Under the pieces are notes generated by a model, which was not told the origin of the DNA, did not search any database, and saw nothing but the letters and a program-made list of their open reading frames with translations. A stretch of 6,182 nucleotides of DNA from Caldilineaceae bacterium. Its GTDB lineage: Bacteria; Chloroflexota; Anaerolineae; Caldilineales; Caldilineaceae. Positions 1 through 4,762 of this stretch are shown in pieces; the stretch's first letter is position 1, and each line of letters starts with the position of its first letter. A program made the position numbers and the translations under genes. Location of the stretch: the NCBI GenBank assembly GCA_024643705.1, contig JAHEML010000248.1, positions 1-6,182 on the forward strand, read 5' to 3'.

Positions 1-100
1 CGTAATCTGCGTTCCTATTTTCGTCGTTATCCGGTGTCAGCCGGTCGTGTCGCCTGTTCTGGAAGAATAGTCGCCACGGGTTGAAACAGATTGCGCGTCG

Positions 101-128
101 GTGTCACCTGTGGCAGGATTGGCATAAT
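101..128 (+). promoter_or_regulatory. Weak sigma70-like promoter candidate
   Basis: A GTGTCA hexamer at 101-106 (4 of 6 match to TTGACA) and CATAAT at 123-128 (5 of 6 match to TATAAT) are separated by 16 bases. The site lies about 50 bases upstream of the preferred start at 180, so it could serve the two-gene unit 180-2311. Such matches arise often by chance, and the sigma factor preferences of this organism are unknown. Confidence 0.2.
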
Positions 129-168
129 CGGCCTGACAGCGCAGATAGCTACATCATACCAGACAGAC

Positions 169-173
169 AAGGA
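169..173 (+). promoter_or_regulatory. Ribosome binding site that sets the first gene start
   Basis: AAGGA lies six bases before the ATG at 180. The ATG at 174 directly abuts it with no spacer, so it is a poor start. The TTG at 81 has no comparable site. This spacing is the reason for choosing 180 as the start of the epimerase-like gene. Confidence 0.65.
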
Positions 174-179
174 ATGAGA

Positions 180-1247
180 ATGTCGCATTCGGAATTGAGG
201 ACGAGTGGGCGGGGCGTATTGCCCGGCCACATCACAGACGTGGCCCAACTGGAAGAGTTGCTCTCCCGCCCTACGCCAGCCGCCCTGGCTGGGCTGGCCC
301 ATTTGGATAGTGACCTGCTGGTCTTGGGCGTGGGCGGCAAGATGGGGCCAAGCCTGGCGCGCATGGCGGTACGGGCTATGGCAGAACTGGGACTGCCCCA
401 TCGGGTTTACGGGGTGGCCCGTTTCAGCCGTCCCGGTCTGCGCGAACAGTTGGAGGAGGCCGGTGTTCGCACCGTCGCCTGTGATCTCCTGGACCGGGCG
501 GCTCTGGCCGACCTGCCTGACAGTCGTAACCTCATTTTTATGGCAGGCCAGAAGTTTGGCACGACAGGCAATCAGTCCACGACCTGGGCACTCAACAGCT
601 ATCTGCCGGGGCTGGTCTGCGAACGCTACCCAGAGGCGCGCATCGTCGCCTTTTCCACGGGCAATGTCTACCCCCTGACGCCGGTAGCGCTGGGCGGCAG
701 CCGGGAAAGCGACACACCTGGGCCAGTCGGTGAGTACGCCAACTCCTGTCTGGCCCGGGAGCGTATCTTTGAACACTTCACCCGCACAACTCCTATCCGC
801 AGCGCGCTTATGCGCCTTAACTACGCGGTAGAGATGCGCTACGGCGTGCTTCTGGACATTGCCCGCAAAGTCTATGGGGGCGAGCCAGTAGATGTGACAA
901 TGGGCGCGGCCAATGTCATCTGGCAGGCCGACGCCAATGCCCAGGCACTGGGTCTGCTGGCCCACTGCGCCACGCCCCCTTTTGTATGCAATGTCACGGG
1001 GCCAGAAACACTCTCCGTGCGTCGGGTGGCGGAGCAGTTCTCCCAGATATTCGGCAAAGAGGCCATCCTCACTGGCAGCGAAGCGGCCACAGCCCTCCTC
1101 AACAATGCGGGCCAGGCCCAGGCCCTTTTTGGTTATCCGACTGTGCCTCTCGACCGACTCATCCGCTGGACCGCGCAGTGGGTGGACCAGAATGGCCCCA
1201 CTCTGGATAAGCCCACCCACTTCGAGACCCGAGACGGCAACTTCTAA
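180..1247 (+). CDS. NAD(P)-binding extended-SDR (epimerase/dehydratase-like) protein, atypical active site
   Basis: This is a 355-residue cytosolic Rossmann-fold protein of the NAD-dependent epimerase/dehydratase (extended SDR) type. The dinucleotide-binding strand-turn is at residues 46-60, with the glycine motif GVGGKMG at 50-56. An acidic CDLLD stretch follows at 101-105. FSTGNVYP at 158-165 matches the Ser/Thr strand, with S159/T160. Y186 sits in GEYANSC where SDRs have YxxxK, but the Lys position is C190 (codon TGT at 747-749). A substrate-domain strand, NVTGPETLSV, is at 271-280. The length is usual for the family. The start at 180 rests on AAGGA six bases upstream. The TAA stop shares its last A with the next gene's ATG, so the DapA-like protein is probably translationally coupled and works on the same substrate route. 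The fold is confident. Whether it acts as an epimerase, dehydrogenase or non-catalytic binder is unknown; loss of the Lys argues against standard SDR chemistry. Confidence 0.88.
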   Translation: MSHSELRTSGRGVLPGHITDVAQLEELLSRPTPAALAGLAHLDSDLLVLGVGGKMGPSLARMAVRAMAELGLPHRVYGVARFSRPGLREQLEEAGVRTVACDLLDRAALADLPDSRNLIFMAGQKFGTTGNQSTTWALNSYLPGLVCERYPEARIVAFSTGNVYPLTPVALGGSRESDTPGPVGEYANSCLARERIFEHFTRTTPIRSALMRLNYAVEMRYGVLLDIARKVYGGEPVDVTMGAANVIWQADANAQALGLLAHCATPPFVCNVTGPETLSVRRVAEQFSQIFGKEAILTGSEAATALLNNAGQAQALFGYPTVPLDRLIRWTAQWVDQNGPTLDKPTHFETRDGNF

Positions 1248-2311
1248 TGACGACACTCTCCTCCGAACTTACCCAACTTCTACGAAAAGGCGTCGTCATC
1301 CCCGCCCATCCCCTGGCTTTGACGCCTGAACGCGCTCTGGATGTACGTTACCAGCGGGCGCTGACCCGTTACTACTGCGCGGCCGGTGCGGGAGGCGTGG
1401 CCGTGGGTGTGCATACCACTCAATTTGAAATCCACGACCCCGCTGTGGGGCTGCTGGAACCGGTGCTGGCCCTGGCTTCCCAAACAGCTGATGAACACTT
1501 GCGCGATACGCCTCGTCCTTTCATAAAAATTGCCGGGCTGGTTGGCTCCACAGCCCAAGCGTTGGAGGAAGCAGAACTGGCTCTGCACTGTGGCTATCAC
1601 GCGGGGCTGCTCAGCCTGGCCGCTCTGCGCACGGCCACGGATGAGGAGCTTCTGGCCCACTGCCGCGCCGTGGCTGACCGGATTCCGGTGGTCGGTTTCT
1701 ACCTGCAACCGGCGGTGGGCGGCCGCGTGCTGGGCTACGATTTCTGGCGACGCTTTGTGGAAATCGAGAATGTGGTAGCCATCAAAATTGCCCCCTTCAA
1801 CCGCTACCAGACGTTGGACGTGGTGCGGGCAGTGGTCGCTGCGGGCCGCCAGGCGGAGATTGCTCTCTACACGGGCAACGACGACAATATCGTCGCCGAC
1901 CTGCTGACCGATTTTGTGCTGGATGGGGCGGCTCAACCCGTGCGCATTGTCGGCGGGCTGCTGGGTCAGTGGGCGGTGTGGACCAGACGAGCTGTGGAGA
2001 TGCTGAAGACGATACAGGAGGAACGGGCTGCAGGCCGTCCGGACTACCAGAAGTGGCTGGCCTACGGCGCACAATTGACCGATGCCAACGCTGCCATTTT
2101 CGATGCGGCCCGTTCCTACCGGGGCTGCATTCCTGGCATCCACGCCGTCTTGCAGGCCCAAGGACTGATGCAGAGTACCCATACCCTCAACCCCCAGGAA
2201 GTACTTTCGCCCACACAGTTGGGCGAGATAGCGCGCGTCTGTGCGGCCTATCCTCAGCTCGCCGATGACCTTTTTGTGGCAACTCACCGCCAGGCGTGGT
2301 TGGACGAGTAG
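1247..2311 (+). CDS. DapA/N-acetylneuraminate lyase superfamily protein, divergent
   Basis: This 354-residue protein is a (beta/alpha)8 class I aldolase-type lyase of the dihydrodipicolinate synthase family, longer than the usual 290-310. K180 in ENVVAIKIAP is the expected Schiff-base lysine. Y152 in GFYLQPAVGG is the expected catalytic tyrosine; the 28-residue Tyr-Lys spacing equals that of E. coli DapA (Y133, K161). Two features argue against lysine biosynthesis. The GTTGE motif is replaced by VHTTQ at 55-59. The DapA YNVPxRT segment reads YLQPAVGG, so the aspartate-semialdehyde-binding Arg is absent, and the Y-x-x-P-A-x-x-G pattern is closer to neuraminate and sugar-acid lyases. It likely makes or cleaves a 2-keto acid with pyruvate or a related ketoacid, but the substrate is unknown. 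The ATG overlaps the upstream TAA by one base and has only a weak purine-rich site before it, which fits translational coupling to the epimerase-like gene. Confidence 0.88.
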   Translation: MTTLSSELTQLLRKGVVIPAHPLALTPERALDVRYQRALTRYYCAAGAGGVAVGVHTTQFEIHDPAVGLLEPVLALASQTADEHLRDTPRPFIKIAGLVGSTAQALEEAELALHCGYHAGLLSLAALRTATDEELLAHCRAVADRIPVVGFYLQPAVGGRVLGYDFWRRFVEIENVVAIKIAPFNRYQTLDVVRAVVAAGRQAEIALYTGNDDNIVADLLTDFVLDGAAQPVRIVGGLLGQWAVWTRRAVEMLKTIQEERAAGRPDYQKWLAYGAQLTDANAAIFDAARSYRGCIPGIHAVLQAQGLMQSTHTLNPQEVLSPTQLGEIARVCAAYPQLADDLFVATHRQAWLDE

Positions 2312-2340
2312 CAGGTATCTTGTGGTTTGCTTTCATACAG

Positions 2341-2353
2341 GCAGGTCACCTGC
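2341..2353. repeat. 13-base palindrome GCAGGT-C-ACCTGC
   Basis: Two perfect six-base arms flank a single central C, 29 bases after the DapA-like stop codon. The one-base centre makes an RNA hairpin terminator unlikely, and no T-run follows. It has the shape of a small dimeric regulator site, but one copy of this size can also arise by chance. Confidence 0.3.
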
Positions 2354-2355
2354 TG

Positions 2356-2703
2356 CTAATTGGATTGCCGCGTCCGCACCCGGGCAATCGTCTCGCTGGG
2401 CAGTTCGCCCAGGGGCGGATGGCCCAGCCAGATCATGCGGCGTGTTCGTCAAGGCAAAAGTGGCTCTCCCGCTTGAATGATCTCGTACTCTTGTTGGGGG
2501 TGGAATATGAGTTTGCGTCTTGGGGGATCTCCCTGCTTGCCTTGCCTGACCACCCACGATCCGCTGGTTTTCCCATCGGAGAAAGTTACCCCCTGCGCTT
2601 CACAGTTGTTGGCGCGGGGTAGATTAACCGAATTGCGGATACTATAAATAGAATGGGATCCATCTGGCAAGTCAAAAAGGGATAATCGACTATGACACTC
2701 TCA
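2356..2703 (-). pseudogene. Possible decayed 3' end of a minus-strand gene
   Basis: Read on the minus strand, one frame runs from just after a TGA near 2703 to a TGA at 2449-2451, then continues in the same frame to a TAG at 2356-2358. The first part has a mixed, protein-like composition, including SIYSIRNSVNLPRANN and RRKLIFHPQQEYEIIQAG. The second part includes RRMIWLGHPPLGELPSETIA. Together they look like the C-terminal end of a real protein broken by one in-frame stop, whose upstream part is missing or replaced by the SDR gene. Alternatively, the first part is an intact small gene of about 73 codons starting at TTG 2670, or the whole frame is chance. I do not recognise a family. Confidence is low because the stretch is short and composition is the only evidence. 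Confidence 0.22.
2620..2648 (+). promoter_or_regulatory. Candidate promoter for the SDR-led gene run
   Basis: TATAAA at 2643-2648 matches the -10 consensus at 5 of 6 positions and sits in a locally A+T-rich stretch. TAGATT at 2620-2625, 17 bases upstream, is only a 3 of 6 match to the -35 box. The position, about 44 bases before the SDR start, suits a promoter for the downstream genes. Confidence 0.3.
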
Positions 2704-3516
2704 CAACACGTACCCATTGTTGGCAGATTTGCCGGCAAGATTGCTATTGTCACAGGCGGCACGGCCGGTATCGGCCATGCCACCGCCGCCGAACTGGTCA
2801 AGGAGGGCGCGACGGTGACCATCACCGGCCTGCCGAAGGATGGCCACGCGGCCGAGGAGGAACTCCGTCAACTGGGCGGTGATATACTCTGCCTGCTGGG
2901 CGATATGGCCGACGACGACTTCTGCCGGCATGTGGTCGACAATACCGTAGCCCGCTGGGGACGAGTAGACTGTTTGGTCAACAACGCCTTCTCGTTTCTG
3001 GCCAAGGCGCTGGACGCCAGTCGAGAAGATTTCGCCTATAGCCTGGCGGCCGGTCCCGTTGCGTTCGCCCGCATGACTCAACTGGTCAGTGAACCCATGC
3101 AGCAAGCCGGCGGCGGTGCCATCGTCAATGTCTCCAGCATCTCCGGCTTTGTCGCCCAGAAAGAGCGATGGACCTACAACGTAGCCAAGGGTGCGGTCAA
3201 CCAACTCACAAAATGTAGCGCGCTCGATCTGGCGCCATTCGGGATCCGCGTCAACAGCATCAGCCCCGGCTGGATATGGACCCGGGAGGTGCTCAAGGCA
3301 GCCGACTTCGATCGGGCAAAGTTCGATCCCATCTGGGGTGAATACCACATGCTGGGACGCTGCGGTGAGCCGATTGAGTGCGCCCGGGCCATCCTATTCC
3401 TATTGAGTAATGATGCATCCTTTATCACAGGCACAGACTTAGCGGTGGATGGCGGCTATCAGAGCATGGGCCCTGAAGGGCTGGGTAAGACCGCTAAGAT
3501 TGCTGGTACCAAGTAA
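2692..3516 (+). CDS. Classical SDR family oxidoreductase
   Basis: This 274-residue cytosolic NAD(P)(H)-dependent alcohol/ketone oxidoreductase is of the FabG-like classical SDR type. The cofactor motif TGGTAGIG is at residues 21-28 and NNAF at 97-100, in place of the usual NNAG. The catalytic serine is S149 in NVSSISG, with Y162 and K166 in YNVAK; the 13-residue Ser-Tyr gap is normal. ISPGWIWT at 190-197 matches the conserved PG strand, and the end FITGTDLAVDGGY is standard for the family. The fourth tetrad residue (Asn on helix 4) appears to be replaced in SLAAGPVAF (117-125), judged by eye. An AAAAGGG-like site lies about 10 bases before the ATG. This is the first gene of a four-gene same-strand run, with a 76-base gap to the next. 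The substrate cannot be read from the sequence; with a PhyH oxygenase nearby, oxidation of a hydroxylated intermediate is a reasonable guess. Confidence 0.93.
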   Translation: MTLSQHVPIVGRFAGKIAIVTGGTAGIGHATAAELVKEGATVTITGLPKDGHAAEEELRQLGGDILCLLGDMADDDFCRHVVDNTVARWGRVDCLVNNAFSFLAKALDASREDFAYSLAAGPVAFARMTQLVSEPMQQAGGGAIVNVSSISGFVAQKERWTYNVAKGAVNQLTKCSALDLAPFGIRVNSISPGWIWTREVLKAADFDRAKFDPIWGEYHMLGRCGEPIECARAILFLLSNDASFITGTDLAVDGGYQSMGPEGLGKTAKIAGTK

Positions 3517-3526
3517 TGTAGTTCAT

Positions 3527-3555
3527 GGGGATACACTGCGAAGAAGGGGATACAC
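3527..3555 (+). repeat. Direct repeat of GGGGATACAC, 19-base period
   Basis: Two identical 10-base copies (3527-3536 and 3546-3555) lie in the 76-base gap between the SDR gene and the 97-residue gene, upstream of the latter's ribosome binding site. The 19-base spacing is close to two helical turns, as seen for tandem regulator sites. It could equally be a small local duplication. The second copy can also form a weak five-pair stem (GGGAT with ATCCC at 3565-3569). Confidence 0.5.
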
Positions 3556-3592
3556 ATCATCCTGATCCCTACACAACAAAGGAACAATTTCA

Positions 3593-3886
3593 ATGGATTC
3601 CGACACACAACAACGACAGCGACTGCTCTATTTACACGCCCGTACCCCCAGCGTCTTTTCGACAATCCTGGGCTACACGCTGATCGAACCGGTACGCGGC
3701 TATCAGACCGAAATTAGTGCCAGCGAATTTGAATGGCCCTACAAGACGGTACACGATGCGATTGTAGACGGCTGGCAAGTCGTTCAGTTCCCTCATCTGC
3801 AAGCGCCTTTTGACGACAAGGACTTGGATGTCGTCGGTTACGAATTTATTCTTCAGAAAATTCAATCTTATCCATCTGCAACCTGA
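3593..3886 (+). CDS. Small protein of unknown function (97 residues)
   Basis: The gene starts with ATG preceded by AAAGGAA at 3578-3584, a strong ribosome binding site about 8 bases upstream. It sits between the SDR and PhyH genes in the same orientation, with gaps of 76 and 35 bases, so it is likely a real co-transcribed gene. The protein has no signal peptide, membrane span or cysteines. Residues 1-15 are polar and basic. The rest reads as alternating short strands and helices: GYTLIEPVRGY at 27-37, the EWPYKTVHDAIVDGWQVVQF segment at 47-66, an acidic APFDDKDLDV turn at 71-80, and a final strand VGYEFILQKI at 81-90. The helix-GWxVV-strand-loop-FILxK order faintly recalls small DUF4177-like proteins; this is a guess from pattern only. 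The role could be accessory to the neighbouring oxidoreductase or dioxygenase. Confidence 0.78.
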   Translation: MDSDTQQRQRLLYLHARTPSVFSTILGYTLIEPVRGYQTEISASEFEWPYKTVHDAIVDGWQVVQFPHLQAPFDDKDLDVVGYEFILQKIQSYPSAT

Positions 3887-3910
3887 ACCGAAAGGCTACC
3901 CACCAGAATC

Positions 3911-3914
3911 GAGG
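3911..3914 (+). promoter_or_regulatory. Ribosome binding site supporting a GTG start
   Basis: GAGG lies seven bases before the GTG at 3922. The next in-frame start, ATG at 3976, has no good purine-rich site at the right distance, so the GTG start is preferred for the PhyH gene. Confidence 0.6.
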
Positions 3915-3921
3915 ATTCACC

Positions 3922-4758
3922 GTGGTCAACATAATCACCAGTACCCCAATCGCCGACAACGGGGCGGCTACACAGATGATTGACAAGCACTATCTCCTAA
4001 GCGATGTGGAAGTTGCCAAGTTCATCACCTATGGCTATCACATGGTCGAACTCGATCTTCCGGCCAGCTTTCACGAACAGATTGCCCAACAGCTTGATGG
4101 GCTGCAATCCAATCCCGGCGATGCTATTACCGAGACCATCCCTGAACTGTGGCAAATCCTGGAACATCCGGCGGTTGTGGGTGCGCTAACGAGTCTGCTC
4201 GGACACAATTATCGCGTCAACAGCCACCGCCACTGGCATTGCAAGGAGCCTGACTCTCCCTACATGCACTGGCACCAGGATAGCACCAACAATCGCAGCA
4301 CCCAGATCGACCGCTTTCTGGGACTCTACTATCCGCGCACGATTACACCCGACATGGGGCCCACGATCATCGTACCTGGCACCCAATTCCGCAACGCGCC
4401 CACCGACCGCATGGCGACCTATACCAACATCCGGGGTCAACTGCCGCTGAATGTGAAAGCTGGCACGGTTGCCTTTACCCACTACGATCTCTGGCACGGG
4501 ACCGGGGCCAACCGTTCGAGCGTTAGACGCCATATGATCAAATTCCTATTCAATCGCACCCAGCCAAACAGTGCGCCGACGTGGAACCATGACCCCGACG
4601 CACTCAACAAAGTGCGGGACTGGAATCTGCGCGACAAGGCCGAAGATGTCAACAACATTCTCACCTTTGTCAACCCGATCGGTGTTTCCCAAAGCGACCA
4701 CTACAAGGAGACAGCGATCCGTCGGCGTTGTTGGGCTGAATTGAGGGGAGAGTCGTGA
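3922..4758 (+). CDS. Phytanoyl-CoA dioxygenase (PhyH) family protein
   Basis: This 278-residue protein belongs to the Fe(II)/2-oxoglutarate-dependent PhyH family, a cytosolic double-stranded beta-helix oxygenase. The iron-binding facial triad is visible: H118 and D120 in MHWHQDS (HxD) and the distal H192 in DLWHGTGANRS. R198, six residues after H192, is the expected 2-oxoglutarate carboxylate ligand. Supporting strands are FLGLYYPRTITPDMGPTIIV (132-151, which includes the usual Gly-Pro turn) and VPGTQFRN. Length and motif spacing are typical, so it is probably active. The family hydroxylates varied small molecules, so the substrate is open; the name does not imply phytanic acid. It starts at GTG, supported by GAGG seven bases upstream. 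Its TGA ends four bases before the next ATG, tying it to the BNR protein gene. The SDR two genes upstream could oxidise the alcohol it forms. Confidence 0.93.
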   Translation: MVNIITSTPIADNGAATQMIDKHYLLSDVEVAKFITYGYHMVELDLPASFHEQIAQQLDGLQSNPGDAITETIPELWQILEHPAVVGALTSLLGHNYRVNSHRHWHCKEPDSPYMHWHQDSTNNRSTQIDRFLGLYYPRTITPDMGPTIIVPGTQFRNAPTDRMATYTNIRGQLPLNVKAGTVAFTHYDLWHGTGANRSSVRRHMIKFLFNRTQPNSAPTWNHDPDALNKVRDWNLRDKAEDVNNILTFVNPIGVSQSDHYKETAIRRRCWAELRGES

Positions 4759-4762
4759 GTCC

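Larger units (their letters stand above)
1..179. other. Leader region, no supported gene
   Basis: I find no gene I can support here. Two + strand frames are open from the left edge: one stops at 82-84 (28 codons including the stop), another at 68-70. Either could be the last residues of an upstream gene, but neither tail has a recognisable motif. A TTG at 81 is in frame with the downstream epimerase-like gene, but no ribosome binding site precedes it. The 33 extra residues it would add look like non-coding translation, so this part is best read as 5' leader. Confidence 0.5.
2312..2691. other. Intergenic gap between the two gene blocks
   Basis: These 380 bases separate the coupled pair from the downstream four-gene run. 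Plus-strand open frames here lack ribosome binding sites and family-like content. The gap holds a 13-base palindrome near the left end, a possible degraded minus-strand gene end, and an A+T-richer stretch (about 2620-2690) directly before the SDR gene that could hold its promoter. I see no clear hairpin-plus-T-run terminator after 2311. Confidence 0.5.

Noticed and set aside
81..179. TTG-initiated N-terminal extension of the epimerase-like gene
   Set aside because: No ribosome binding site precedes the TTG and the added residues do not resemble an SDR N-terminus; the ATG at 180 has AAGGA six bases upstream.
27..1256. Long minus-strand open frame (409 codons) opposite the epimerase-like gene
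   Set aside because: It is antisense to a gene with clear SDR motifs; its translation has no recognisable domain. Long antisense frames are common in G+C-rich coding DNA.
1280..2287. Minus-strand open frame (335 codons) opposite the DapA-like gene
   Set aside because: Antisense shadow; the plus strand carries the Lys/Tyr active-site pair at correct spacing, while the minus translation is low-complexity-like with no motif.
2296..2622. Plus-strand open frame of 108 codons overlapping the end of the DapA-like gene and the gap
   Set aside because: It starts inside the upstream gene without a ribosome binding site, and its translation has no recognisable pattern; the minus-strand reading of the gap looks more protein-like.
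2701..3348. Minus-strand open frame (215 codons) opposite the SDR gene
   Set aside because: The plus strand encodes a full set of SDR motifs; the antisense frame has no family features or ribosome binding site.
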